Shown piece by piece: positions 50,916-63,241 of a DNA stretch of 64,000 nt. How positions within the stretch are numbered: the stretch's first letter is position 1; the number at the start of each line of letters is the position of its first letter. The translations under genes were made by a program, and so were the position numbers. The notes below the pieces were generated by a model that was not told where the DNA came from, searched no databases, and saw nothing but the letters and a program-made list of their open reading frames with translations. Source of the stretch: DATKJS01 sp050015275 (GTDB lineage Bacteria > Acidobacteriota > Aminicenantia > Aminicenantales > Saccharicenantaceae); contig JBEKBS010000013.1 in the NCBI GenBank assembly GCA_050015275.1, positions 1-64,000 of the forward strand, in the 5' to 3' direction.

Positions 50916-52433
50916 ATGAATATCAAAGCCGACGAGATCACGAAGATCATCCAGCAGCATATCGAAGGCTACGAGGCGAGCGTCGATATCCGGGAGGTCG
51001 GGACCGTCACTTCCGTGGGGGACGGGATCGCCCGCATCTACGGCCTCGACCGGGTCATGTACAACGAGCTCCTGGAGTTCCCCCGCGGGCTTTTCGGCCT
51101 GGCCCTGAATCTTGAAGAGGAGGACGTCGGCGCCGTTCTCCTGGGCGAGAGCCACCTCGTCCGGGAGGGGGACCAGGTCAAGCGGACCCGCCGGATCATG
51201 CACGTGCCGGCCGGCCCGGCCATGATCGGCCGGGTCGTCAATCCCCTCGGCCAGCCGCTCGACGACAAGGGGCCCATCAAGACGGATACCCGCATGTTCG
51301 TCGAGCGCCTGGCCCCGGGCGTTGTCGAGCGCGTGCCCGTCCGGGAGCCTCTCCAGACCGGGATCAAGGCCATCGACGCCATCGTCCCCATCGGACGGGG
51401 CCAGCGCGAGCTCATCATCGGCGACCGTCAGACGGGCAAGACCGCCATCGTCCTCGACACGATCCTCAATCAGAAGTCGTCCGGCGTCGTCTGCATCTAC
51501 GTGGCCATCGGCCAGAAGAACTCGACCGTCGCCCAGATCATCAAGACCCTCGAGGATTTCGGCGCCATGGACTACTCGATCGTCGTCGTGTCCTCGGCGA
51601 GCGACCCGTCTCCCCTCCAGTACCTGGCACCCTACTCCGGCTGCGCCATCGGCGAGTACTTCCGGGACAATGGCCGCCACGCCCTGGTCATTTACGACGA
51701 CCTCTCCAAGCACGCCGCCGCCTACCGGGAGATCTCGCTGCTCCTCCGCCGTCCGCCGGGACGCGAGGCTTATCCCGGCGACGTTTTTTACCTCCACTCG
51801 CGGCTCCTGGAGCGTGCGGCCAAGCTCAACGACGAACTCGGCGGCGGGTCCCTGACGGCCCTGCCCATCATCGAGACCCAGGCCGGGGATGTCTCGGGGT
51901 ACATCCCGACCAACGTCATCTCGATCACGGACGGGCAGATCTACCTCCAGCCCGAACTCTTCAACGCCGGCGTCCGGCCCGCCATCAATATTGGGATTTC
52001 CGTGTCGCGCGTCGGCGGAAACGCCCAGATCAAAGCGATGAAGCAGGTCGCCGGCAAGCTCCGCCTGGACCTGGCCCAGTATCGGGACCTCGTGACCTTC
52101 GCCCAGTTCGGGACCGAGCTCGACCGGACGAGCCAGGCCCAGCTCGACCGTGGCGAGCGGCTGACCGAGGTCCTGAAACAGGGCCAATATGCCCCCCTGC
52201 CGGTCGAGAAGCAGGTCCTCATCATCTACGCCGGGAACCGCGGCTTCCTGGACGAGTTCCCGGTGTCCCGGCTCAAGGAGTACGAGACGAAGCTCTACGG
52301 GCATTTCGAGAAACTCCACCCGGACATCCTGGCCAACCTCCGGGAGAAGAAGCAGATCGACACGGCCCTCGAGGGGGCGATCGGCGCCGCGGTCACAGAG
52401 TTCAATGCCGAGTTCAAGGGGGAGGCCAGCTAA
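50916..52433 (+). CDS. atpA: ATP synthase F1 subunit alpha
   Basis: A 505-residue nucleotide-binding, mostly non-catalytic F1 subunit. Walker A is GDRQTGKT; other blocks are VGDGIARIYGLD, VVNPLGQPLDDKGP, ALVIYDDLSKHAAAYREISLLLRRPPGREAYPGD (split here for brevity of motif) and GISVSRVGGNAQIKAM. Normal length; follows atpH and precedes atpG with 1 nt between. Confidence 0.98.
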   Translation: MNIKADEITKIIQQHIEGYEASVDIREVGTVTSVGDGIARIYGLDRVMYNELLEFPRGLFGLALNLEEEDVGAVLLGESHLVREGDQVKRTRRIMHVPAGPAMIGRVVNPLGQPLDDKGPIKTDTRMFVERLAPGVVERVPVREPLQTGIKAIDAIVPIGRGQRELIIGDRQTGKTAIVLDTILNQKSSGVVCIYVAIGQKNSTVAQIIKTLEDFGAMDYSIVVVSSASDPSPLQYLAPYSGCAIGEYFRDNGRHALVIYDDLSKHAAAYREISLLLRRPPGREAYPGDVFYLHSRLLERAAKLNDELGGGSLTALPIIETQAGDVSGYIPTNVISITDGQIYLQPELFNAGVRPAINIGISVSRVGGNAQIKAMKQVAGKLRLDLAQYRDLVTFAQFGTELDRTSQAQLDRGERLTEVLKQGQYAPLPVEKQVLIIYAGNRGFLDEFPVSRLKEYETKLYGHFEKLHPDILANLREKKQIDTALEGAIGAAVTEFNAEFKGEAS

Positions 52434-52434
52434 C

Positions 52435-53304
52435 ATGCCCACCCTGATTGACCTCCGCCGCCGCATCCGGAGCGTCCAGAACAGCCAGAAGATCACGCAG
52501 GCGATGAAGACCGTCTCGACGGCCAAGTTCCGCAAGGCCCAGCGGACGATCTTCGCCTCCCGGCCGTTCTGGCACCTGTTCCCCGAGCTCATGAACCGGC
52601 TGGCCTACTGGTCGTGCGAGTGGTGGCACCCGCTTCTCGACCGGCGGGACGAGAAGAAGGCGGAGGTCCTGGTCATCACGTCGGACAAGGGGCTGGCCGG
52701 GGCCTTCAACTCCAACCTCCTCGCCACGGCCGCCTCGTTCATCGAGGAGAAGGGCAAGACCGCGGACGTCCGGCTGGTCCTCCTCGGGAAAAAGGCCGCC
52801 AACTTTTTCAGGAAATGCCCCTGGCCCGTGGACCGGTCGTTCGGCGACCGGACCGATAAGCTGACCCGGGAGGAGATCCGGGACCTGGCCGAATTCCTGA
52901 TGAGGCAGTACGCCTTCCAGAGGACCGACGCGGTCTACATCATCTACAACGAATTCAAGTCGATCGTCGCCCCCCGGATCATGAGCGTGCGGCTCCTGCC
53001 CCTTTCGCCGAACCCGGGCCCCGAGCCCTCGGCGACCTGGGTCCCGGACTGGGAGCCCAACGGGGACCGGCTCGTCCAATTCATCCTGCCGCTCTACGTG
53101 GAGAGCCAGATCCACCATGCCCTTCACGAATCCCAGGCCGCGGAACAGGCGGCCCGGATGATGGCCATGGACAACGCCACGAAGAACGCCGAGGAGCTCG
53201 TCGAGGATCTCCTCCTCGTCCTCAACAAGATCCGGCAGGCCGGGATCACCAAGGAGCTCCTGGAGATCATGACCGCCGTCGAGGCGCTCAGGGAGAACGC
53301 GTAG
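52435..53304 (+). CDS. atpG: ATP synthase F1 subunit gamma
   Basis: A 289-residue rotor shaft. The N-terminal helix RRRIRSVQNSQKITQAMKTV and the C-terminal helix ENAEELVEDLLLVLNKIRQAGIT-type region (KNAEELVEDL, NKIRQAGITKELLEI) form the central coiled coil; ITSDKGLAGAFNSNL is the other conserved block. An upstream extension of the frame is a shadow of atpA. Start ATG at 52435 lies right after the atpA stop. Confidence 0.96.
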   Translation: MPTLIDLRRRIRSVQNSQKITQAMKTVSTAKFRKAQRTIFASRPFWHLFPELMNRLAYWSCEWWHPLLDRRDEKKAEVLVITSDKGLAGAFNSNLLATAASFIEEKGKTADVRLVLLGKKAANFFRKCPWPVDRSFGDRTDKLTREEIRDLAEFLMRQYAFQRTDAVYIIYNEFKSIVAPRIMSVRLLPLSPNPGPEPSATWVPDWEPNGDRLVQFILPLYVESQIHHALHESQAAEQAARMMAMDNATKNAEELVEDLLLVLNKIRQAGITKELLEIMTAVEALRENA

Positions 53305-53315
53305 GGAGAGAACCG

Positions 53316-54746
53316 ATGGAAAAGAAAGCCACCAGGACCGGGACCGTGGTCCAGGTCATCGGACCCGTCGTCGACGTCAAGTTTCCGAACGGAGATCTGC
53401 CCGAGATCTACACGGCCCTCCGGATCACGAGCGAGGGCTTCGACGTCAAGACGCCCGTCGATATCGTCGTCGAGGTCGAGCAGCACATCGGCGAGGACCG
53501 CGTCCGCTGCGTGTCCATGCATCCGACCGACGGACTCTCGAGGGGGATGACGGCGATCGACACAGGCGGGCCCATCGAGGTCCCCGTCGGCGAGGGCACC
53601 CTGGGCCGGGTCATGAACGTCATCGGCGAGCCCGTGGACAAGCTGGGCCCCATCGTGACGAACAAGAAATATCCGATCCACCGGGAACCGCCGTCCCTCG
53701 ACGAACAGAGCACGCAGCTCGAGATGTTCGAGACCGGGATCAAGGTCATCGATCTCATCCAGCCGTTCCTCAAGGGCGGCAAGATCGGGCTTTTCGGCGG
53801 CGCCGGCGTCGGGAAGACCGTCATCATCCAGGAGCTCATCCACAACGTGGCCATGAAGCACGGCGGCTATTCGGTCTTCGCGGGCGTCGGGGAGAGGACG
53901 CGCGAGGGGAACGACCTCTGGCTGGAGATGAAGAGCTCGGGCGTCATCAGCAAGACGGCCCTGATCTACGGCCAGATGACCGAGCCTCCCGGGGCGAGAC
54001 TGCGCGTCGGGCTATCGGCGCTTTCGGTCGCTGAATATTTCCGCGACGAGCTCGGCGGCCAGGACATCCTTCTTTTCATCGACAACATTTTCCGATTCGT
54101 CCAGGCGGGGTCCGAGGTCTCGGCCCTGCTCGGCCGGATGCCCTCGGCCGTCGGCTACCAGCCCAACCTCGCCTCCGAGCTCGGCGAGCTCGAGGAGCGT
54201 ATCACCTCGACCAAGAAGGGGTCGATCACGTCGGTCCAGGCGGTCTACGTGCCGGCCGACGATTTCACCGACCCGGCGCCGGCCACGACGTTCTCCCACC
54301 TCGACGCGACGACGAACCTTTCGCGGGCCCTGACGGACATGGGCATCTACCCGGCCGTCGACCCGCTGTCGTCGTTCTCGCGGATCCTGGACCCGCGGGT
54401 CGTGGGCGAGGAGCACTACCGTGTCGCGCGCCGGGTCAAGGAGATCCTCCAGCGCTACAAGGACCTCCAGGACATCATCGCCATCCTCGGGATCGAAGAG
54501 CTCTCGGACGAGGACAAGGTCGTCGTGGCCCGGGCCCGGAAGATCCAGCGGTTCATGTCGCAGCCGTTCCACGTCGCCGAGGAGTTCACGGGCCGGCCGG
54601 GGCGGTACGTTTCCGTTCAGGAGACGGTCCAGGGGTTCAAGGAGATCGCGGAAGGCCTCCATGACGACAAGCCCGAGCAGGCCTTCTACATGATGGGGAC
54701 GATCGCCGACGTCATCCAGAAGACGGAGGAGCTCCGATCGACATGA
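53316..54746 (+). CDS. atpD: ATP synthase F1 subunit beta
   Basis: A 476-residue catalytic subunit. Walker A is GGAGVGKT, with the catalytic Glu in GVGERTREGNDLW; DILLFIDNIFRF, the DELSEED-type loop as EELSDEDK, and SALLGRMPSAVGYQP are all present. Normal length. The stop overlaps the atpC start (ATGA). Confidence 0.98.
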   Translation: MEKKATRTGTVVQVIGPVVDVKFPNGDLPEIYTALRITSEGFDVKTPVDIVVEVEQHIGEDRVRCVSMHPTDGLSRGMTAIDTGGPIEVPVGEGTLGRVMNVIGEPVDKLGPIVTNKKYPIHREPPSLDEQSTQLEMFETGIKVIDLIQPFLKGGKIGLFGGAGVGKTVIIQELIHNVAMKHGGYSVFAGVGERTREGNDLWLEMKSSGVISKTALIYGQMTEPPGARLRVGLSALSVAEYFRDELGGQDILLFIDNIFRFVQAGSEVSALLGRMPSAVGYQPNLASELGELEERITSTKKGSITSVQAVYVPADDFTDPAPATTFSHLDATTNLSRALTDMGIYPAVDPLSSFSRILDPRVVGEEHYRVARRVKEILQRYKDLQDIIAILGIEELSDEDKVVVARARKIQRFMSQPFHVAEEFTGRPGRYVSVQETVQGFKEIAEGLHDDKPEQAFYMMGTIADVIQKTEELRST

Positions 54747-55039
54747 GCGACCAGGCTCCGGCGACCATCCATCTGAAGGTCATCGCGCCCGACCGCCTGC
54801 TCGTCGAGGCCGACGTCGAATCTGTCGCGTTGCCGAGCCTCGAGGGCGAGATCGGGATCCTGCCCGGCCACCGGCCCCTGTTCGTCGGGATCGGGAAGGG
54901 CAAGGTCCGCTTCCGGAGCGGCGGTGACGAGGAGGGGATCCCCATCCGGGGCGGCTACGCCCAGGTCCAGCCGGAAAAGGTCCTGGTTATGACGGACGTC
55001 GACGAGGATGACAAAGACGGCGGGGCCGCGTCCGCGTAA
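54743..55039 (+). CDS. atpC: ATP synthase F1 subunit epsilon, lacking the C-terminal helices
   Basis: A 98-residue epsilon subunit. The N-terminal beta sandwich is complete (LKVIAPDRLLVEADVESVALPS, GEIGILPGHRPL, GGYAQVQPEKVLVMTD). The C-terminal helix pair, about 45 residues long in most bacteria and able to inhibit ATP hydrolysis, is absent; the protein ends in a short acidic tail. The next gene starts 32 bp before its stop. Confidence 0.92.
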   Translation: MSDQAPATIHLKVIAPDRLLVEADVESVALPSLEGEIGILPGHRPLFVGIGKGKVRFRSGGDEEGIPIRGGYAQVQPEKVLVMTDVDEDDKDGGAASA

Positions 55040-55802
55040 CGGCGAGACGCTCGACACCTTCTACCGGGGCCGGGTCCTGGTCCTCCAGAAAAAACGGGGT
55101 TTCCGGTTCTCTGTCGACGCGCCGCTCCTTGCGGATTTTGTCAGGACGAGGGAGACCGACGACATCCTGGACATCGGGACCGGCAGCGGGATCATTTCTC
55201 TTCTCATGAGCCTCAAGCCGTTCCGGCGCATCATCGCGCTCGAGATCCAGGAGGGCCTGGCCGACTTGGCGAGGCGGAACGTCGCCCTGAACGGGCTCGG
55301 GAAAAGGATCGACGTCGTCCATGCGGATTTCCGGAACTATGCTCCGGGCCGGAAGCTCGACCTGATCGTCGCGAACCCCCCTTACATCCGAAAGGCCACC
55401 GGCTTCCTCAGCCGGGTGACCGAAAAGTCCGTCGCCAAGCACGAAATCCATGGCGACATCGCCGACATGATTGGGAAAACCGGGGATTGGCTCAAGAGAA
55501 AAGGCCGGGCCTGTTTCGTCTATCCGGAAAGGCGGCGGGAGGATCTTGTCGCGGCGGCCGGGGCGCAGGGGCTCCGCATCCGGCGGATCCGGTTCGTCCA
55601 CCCACGGGCCGGCGGGCCCGCCAACCTCTTCCTGGTCGAGCTCGGATTCGAGGCCGGCGAAGGAAAACCGGAGGTGATGCCCCCGCTCGTCCTTTTCGCC
55701 CCGGATGGAAAATATACGGAAGAAGCCGAAGAGATCTTCTCCGGCCCCCCCCAGGCCCCTCATCCAGCGGCGTCCGGATCTGGCCGAGGCCTTCTTCGGT
55801 GA
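55008..55802 (+). CDS. tRNA1(Val) (adenine37-N6)-methyltransferase-like protein TrmN6
   Basis: A 264-residue class I methyltransferase. SAM-binding motif I is ILDIGTGSGIISLLM, and the N6-adenine motif is IVANPPYIR. The N-terminal LQKKRGFRFSVDAPLLADFV is typical of TrmN6/YfiC. It starts inside the end of atpC (32 bp overlap), so its translation should depend on the ATP synthase message. The last 40 residues are Pro/Gly-rich and unconserved. A related protein N-methyltransferase remains possible. Confidence 0.85.
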   Translation: MTKTAGPRPRNGETLDTFYRGRVLVLQKKRGFRFSVDAPLLADFVRTRETDDILDIGTGSGIISLLMSLKPFRRIIALEIQEGLADLARRNVALNGLGKRIDVVHADFRNYAPGRKLDLIVANPPYIRKATGFLSRVTEKSVAKHEIHGDIADMIGKTGDWLKRKGRACFVYPERRREDLVAAAGAQGLRIRRIRFVHPRAGGPANLFLVELGFEAGEGKPEVMPPLVLFAPDGKYTEEAEEIFSGPPQAPHPAASGSGRGLLR

Positions 55803-55852
55803 CGACTTCAAACGGACGGCCCCCGGCCATCCGCTTGCTCAGTTGGTGCGGC

Positions 55853-57085
55853 CTATTTCCCGGCGAAAGCCGCCTCGATCTCCTTCAGGCCGACGCCGAA
55901 GACGGAGCGGGCGATCGCCTCGAGCGCCTTCTCCGGCCCCTGGAGGTGGATCGTCGTGTGGACGTGGGCGAGCGTTTCGCCCGGCCTGAGGTCGGCCGCC
56001 GGCGATGACGACTCCAGCTCGTAAAATGGCCCCAGCGGTTTCGCCCCCGGCGACGCAGGGCCATCGTTGTAGCTATTGACGACGTCCCCGGCGAACGGAT
56101 CGTCCTGGATCTTCCACATCGAATTGACGTAGTCCGTCACGCCCTCGGGGATGGTGACGTGGATGACCGTCAGGACATTGTTCGCGGTGTCGTAGCTCCC
56201 GGCGAAAGGCTTGACGCGCCTGGGAGAGATCCCGATCTTGCTCCGGTATTTCCCGTCGCCGCTGAAAAAGAGGACGCCCTCCTTTTCCCTGACGATCAGC
56301 CGGTCCGCAGGCACCTTGCCGAAGTAGGCATCGTTGACGACAGGACCGAGGTCCGCCTCCGAGCCGGTCTTGAACGGGATGACGATGGTCGTCGCAGGCG
56401 AGGGATTGAACATGCCCAGGATCCAGACAGAGAGCAGCCCCGTTTCCTTGGCCCAGGACTTCGTCCCGATGTTGGTGATCCTGTTGTCCGATGAATAAGC
56501 CACCATCCTGACTCCGGCCGGGACAGGGACTCCGAGGCCCTGGACCTCGTCCGCCTTGAGGATCCGGACCTCGCGGTTGAGCTCGAGGTCGAACTCCGCG
56601 GCCGAATAGTTCACGAGATGCATGACCTTCCGGAAATGGATGCTGTCGGCCTTCCTCTTGACGACGTCGTAAGCCGCCTCATTGACCGGGGGCGGAGTGA
56701 ACCAGTGGTCCAGGTCGAAGGGGTCGCCCTTCTTGAAAAAGATCGAGAACTGGCCGCCCTCGGGTCCGAGCCAGAAGCGGTCCTCGCCGCCGAAGGCGTT
56801 CATGTGGGGATTCTTCGCGCCCGAGGCGATGAGCTCCCGGTTGATCCAGCCGAAGCTCAACCCGTCGGGCCCGCCGGCCGTGCTCGTCATGACCCGGCCC
56901 TGGAGGTCGGGGTTGACGGCCACCTGGGCCAGGTTATTCGCGCCGGTCAGGATGATGGCCTTGGTATGGGCCATGAGGAATGTCGCGTCGTCCTTGAAAA
57001 GGATCCCTTCCGGGGCTTTCGCGGATTTCCCGCAGCCGGCCGCGAGGGCGATGACCAGCAGCGCCGTCCAGATGCCATATCTCAT
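55853..57085 (-). CDS. Exported lipoprotein, probably DUF6786 family
   Basis: A 410-residue lipoprotein: signal peptide with lipobox AAGC (Cys18), then a soluble beta-rich domain containing QGRVMTSTAGGPDGLSFGWIN, NAFGGEDRFWLGPEGGQFS and a C-terminal VHTTIHLQGP. I recall such sequences under the name DUF6786, found in Acidobacteria and Bacteroidota; their function is unknown, although the fold resembles sugar-mutarotase-like proteins. The start at MRYGIWTALL is supported by GGAGG before the ATG; the longer frame is unsupported. It follows the amidotransferase-like gene by 17 nt. Confidence 0.75.
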   Translation of the reverse strand: MRYGIWTALLVIALAAGCGKSAKAPEGILFKDDATFLMAHTKAIILTGANNLAQVAVNPDLQGRVMTSTAGGPDGLSFGWINRELIASGAKNPHMNAFGGEDRFWLGPEGGQFSIFFKKGDPFDLDHWFTPPPVNEAAYDVVKRKADSIHFRKVMHLVNYSAAEFDLELNREVRILKADEVQGLGVPVPAGVRMVAYSSDNRITNIGTKSWAKETGLLSVWILGMFNPSPATTIVIPFKTGSEADLGPVVNDAYFGKVPADRLIVREKEGVLFFSGDGKYRSKIGISPRRVKPFAGSYDTANNVLTVIHVTIPEGVTDYVNSMWKIQDDPFAGDVVNSYNDGPASPGAKPLGPFYELESSSPAADLRPGETLAHVHTTIHLQGPEKALEAIARSVFGVGLKEIEAAFAGK

Positions 57086-57102
57086 GGGGCCTCCTTCTTG
57101 CG

Positions 57103-58251
57103 TTATTTCCCCCGGCTCTCGACGAGCCGGGCCGCGAACCATTCCCAGATCGCCTTGTTGAAGGCAAGGCTCGGCGGTGTCCCCTCGAGGATGGCCCGAT
57201 AGCTCGTCAACGGGTCTCCGGGCTTTAGCCGGTGGCGGGGCTCGGCGTCGAAGAGGAGGGGATGTTCCGGGTGGAACTGGACCCCGAGGACGCACGGGTA
57301 TTTCTTGTGCGTGACCGCCTCGATGATCCTCCCGTCCCGCGACGTGGCGATGGGGACGAGGTCCTTCCCGAGCTTCTCAACCGCCTGGTGATGGGAGCTC
57401 AGGATCCGCGGGTGGTCCGTCGTTTTGAAGCCCAGGGCGGAACAAAACAGGCCCTTTTCGCCGAGCTCGAGAGAGTGAAAATTGTAGCTCATGAGCTTGT
57501 CCAGGGGGAAAAGCAGCCGGTAGGGATTGTTGTGCCACCGCTCGGGGCCCAGGGCGATCGCGTCCTCGACCGTGGTCTTCCCATAAACCTCGGCCCAGAT
57601 GTCCTGGGTCAGGGTCCCGCCCGTTCCGACGTTCATGGTCTGGAAGCCCAGGCAGATGCCGAGGACCGGGAACCGGGGCCGCGAATCCAGGAGCGCTGTG
57701 AACGCGTCGTCCTGCGACCCGCCCAGGAGGTGGAAGACGGCCGAAACCTCCAGGTCGTGCCGGGCGGGGTCCTCGATCGACGTCAGCAGGCTCGTTTTCT
57801 TCTTGTAGACGGACGCCGGGATATCGGGCCCGCCGAAGAAGATGACCCCGTCGGCCTTTTTGACGATCTCGGCGAATTCGGGCGTGCAGGCGTTTTTCCG
57901 GAAAAGGACGGGCTCGCTGATCTCCGCGGTGACCTCGTGGAACTTGAACCAGTCGAGGCCGTTGTCGGCGACGTACTTCCGCGACTCCTCGAACTTCCCG
58001 ATCTGCCGGACGTGATAGACGCCGATGACGGTGAGGTTGGGGATATTGAGCGTCCCGTTTTTCCGGAGGGTGGCCAGGGCCCGGATGTTGAAGACCTCGG
58101 GATTGAAGATGACGAGATGGACGTTCCCGTCCTTCACGGAGAGCTGGTCGAGGGCCCGGTCCGGCGCCTGAGCCGCGGCCGGAATGGACAGGCCCAGGGC
58201 CAGGCAGAGGATCACGGCGGCCGCGATGTTCATGACAGAGAGTCTTCTCAT
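57103..58251 (-). CDS. Exported class I glutamine-amidotransferase-like hydrolase (C26 type)
   Basis: A 382-residue protein with a signal peptide (about 1-28, ending AAAQA) and a GATase-I fold: nucleophile Cys200 in LGICLGFQTMN, and the His327/Glu329 pair in VQFHPEHP. With no synthase domain attached it is more like a gamma-glutamyl hydrolase (peptidase C26) than a biosynthetic amidotransferase. GGGAG sits 8 nt before the ATG at 58251; an ATG five codons up is possible. Its partner downstream is the DUF6786-like lipoprotein. Substrate unknown. Confidence 0.78.
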   Translation of the reverse strand: MRRLSVMNIAAAVILCLALGLSIPAAAQAPDRALDQLSVKDGNVHLVIFNPEVFNIRALATLRKNGTLNIPNLTVIGVYHVRQIGKFEESRKYVADNGLDWFKFHEVTAEISEPVLFRKNACTPEFAEIVKKADGVIFFGGPDIPASVYKKKTSLLTSIEDPARHDLEVSAVFHLLGGSQDDAFTALLDSRPRFPVLGICLGFQTMNVGTGGTLTQDIWAEVYGKTTVEDAIALGPERWHNNPYRLLFPLDKLMSYNFHSLELGEKGLFCSALGFKTTDHPRILSSHHQAVEKLGKDLVPIATSRDGRIIEAVTHKKYPCVLGVQFHPEHPLLFDAEPRHRLKPGDPLTSYRAILEGTPPSLAFNKAIWEWFAARLVESRGK

Positions 58252-58395
58252 TCTGTTCTCCCGCATCGATGTTCGGACTCGGGGGTCATTATAATGATTT
58301 CCCGCCGGCTTTCGCAACAATCCGCCCGAGGTCCGAAATCCGGCCCTGCTGCCGCGGGAAACGTCTGCCCCGGCCGAGCGCGATCGATGGACGAG

Positions 58396-58404
58396 TGATA
58401 TAAT
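58396..58404 (+). promoter_or_regulatory. Extended -10 promoter before the small protein
   Basis: TGATATAAT (TGn plus perfect TATAAT, 58399-58404) without a recognisable -35. Transcription would start near 58411, which favours the ATG at 58425 over the one at 58410. Confidence 0.55.
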
Positions 58405-58424
58405 AGAAAATGAAGGAAGCGGTT

Positions 58425-58724
58425 ATGGACTCCGATCGGCCTGATGCGAACAACCCCCGGCAGCGTTGGGAACCGGCACATGTCGAGTGCTATTCGGGGA
58501 GCCGGGAAGGGGAGACCCCCCGCGCCGTCACCCTTGGAGGGATACGTTTTCCCGTGGCCGAGGTCCTCTCGAGGGAGCGGGTGCGCGACGTCCGGACTGG
58601 CCTGACGGCGGAGATGTTCCAGTGTCGGCTGGAGGCCGGCTGGCCGGTCTCGCTCGAGCGGTCCGAAGACGGCTCGTGGCGGGTCCGCCGAAGCGCGTCT
58701 TTTTTCTGCGGCGGCAATAAATAA
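58425..58724 (+). CDS. Small conserved hypothetical protein
   Basis: A 99-residue cytosolic protein with HVECYSGSREGETPRAVTL, IRFPVAEVLSRERVRD and a C-terminal QCRLEAGWPVSLERSEDGSW. The VECYSG opening and the pattern of beta strands resemble short uncharacterised proteins that I remember from several bacterial phyla. AAGGAAG lies 5 nt before this ATG; another ATG lies at 58410. No function can be given. It precedes mfd by 81 bp, which contains a separate promoter. Confidence 0.65.
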   Translation: MDSDRPDANNPRQRWEPAHVECYSGSREGETPRAVTLGGIRFPVAEVLSRERVRDVRTGLTAEMFQCRLEAGWPVSLERSEDGSWRVRRSASFFCGGNK

Positions 58725-58769
58725 CCGGAGGACTCCCCGGACAGCCGCCGGTGCCCCCTCGAGCGTTCG

Positions 58770-58799
58770 TGGACGGGACGGACTCGGGCGCCGTATAAT
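58770..58799 (+). promoter_or_regulatory. mfd promoter
   Basis: -35-like TGGACG (58770-58775), 18 bp spacer, perfect -10 TATAAT (58794-58799). The mfd GTG follows after only 6 nt, so the first transcribed base may be the G of the start codon. Confidence 0.55.
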
Positions 58800-58805
58800 A
58801 GCCGG

Positions 58806-62228
<3,423 letters not shown>

Positions 62229-62254
62229 ATTATAATGAATTGATATTAAAAAAG

Positions 62255-63241
62255 ATGTGCGGAATGACAAGCGCCCGAAGAACGGCCCCGATCCTCCTCG
62301 CGGTCCTCTCCCTCCTTGCGTCCGGCTGCGGCCGCGGGGGGGAGAAAGCGGGGCCCGTCGCCAAGATCACCAATTTCGTCCAGGCGAAGCTCAAACGCGG
62401 GCCCATCCTCAAGATCGAGTCCCAGGAGTTCTCGAACGACGACCTGACGGCTTACATCAGGACGGCGGGCGGGAATGAGACCAAGGGCCTCTCGCCGGAA
62501 TCCCTGAGCCGCCTTTTCGACAGGTTCGTCGATGATAAGATCCTGCTCGAAGCGGCCCGGCAGCGGAACGTGACCCTGACCTGGGACGAAAAAAAGAGCT
62601 ACCTGGCCAAGCGGGCCGGCGAGACGGGCAGCAACCAGCCCGCCCCTGAGCCGGACGCCGCCGGGCCGGACAGCATGTTCGACGGGCTCCTCGTCGACAA
62701 GTATGCCTATCAGGTCATCAAGGACATCCGGGCCGACGATGCCGAGGTCCAGTCCTACTACGACCAACACAAAAAGGATTTCCTCCTTTCGGAGAGGGTC
62801 CAGGTGAGCCAGGTCCTCCTCCCGAGTGAGCAGCGGGCCGTCGCGGCCCTCAGGAGGGTCGAGAACGCTCCCGAAGAGGAGTTCAGGAGAGTGGCCCGGG
62901 AGGAATCCTCGGGCCCCGAGGCCTTCAAGGGCGGCGTGATGGGGGTCTACAAGCGGGGCGACCTTCCCTACGACATGGAAAAAGTGATCTTCGCCCTGGA
63001 CGAGGGGAAGTTCAGCCAGGTCGTCGAATCGTCATACGGATACCACGTTTTCCGGCTGGACAAGAAGTTCCCTCCCCAGCTCCAGGCCTTGGCCGACGCG
63101 GCGCCGGCGATCCGGATCAAGGTCCTCGAGCAGAAGATCAAGGATACGCTGGCCGCCCATCTCCAAGGACTGAAGGAGACCCTGAGCTGGAAGACCTTTC
63201 CCGAAAACCTATTCTTTGCTTACCAGAGGTTGGACCGATGA
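62255..63241 (+). CDS. Parvulin-type peptidyl-prolyl isomerase lipoprotein
   Basis: A 328-residue lipoprotein (325 if the ATG at 62264 is used). Lipobox ASGC (Cys25), a SurA-N-like helical region with LSRLFDRFVDDKILLEAARQRNV, and a rotamase domain around residues 175-270 (VSQVLL, FRRVAREESSGPEAFKGGVMG, VESSYGYHVFRLDKK). It should fold or chaperone outer-membrane proteins from the periplasm. The stop overlaps the next gene (ATGA). Confidence 0.85.
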   Translation: MCGMTSARRTAPILLAVLSLLASGCGRGGEKAGPVAKITNFVQAKLKRGPILKIESQEFSNDDLTAYIRTAGGNETKGLSPESLSRLFDRFVDDKILLEAARQRNVTLTWDEKKSYLAKRAGETGSNQPAPEPDAAGPDSMFDGLLVDKYAYQVIKDIRADDAEVQSYYDQHKKDFLLSERVQVSQVLLPSEQRAVAALRRVENAPEEEFRRVAREESSGPEAFKGGVMGVYKRGDLPYDMEKVIFALDEGKFSQVVESSYGYHVFRLDKKFPPQLQALADAAPAIRIKVLEQKIKDTLAAHLQGLKETLSWKTFPENLFFAYQRLDR

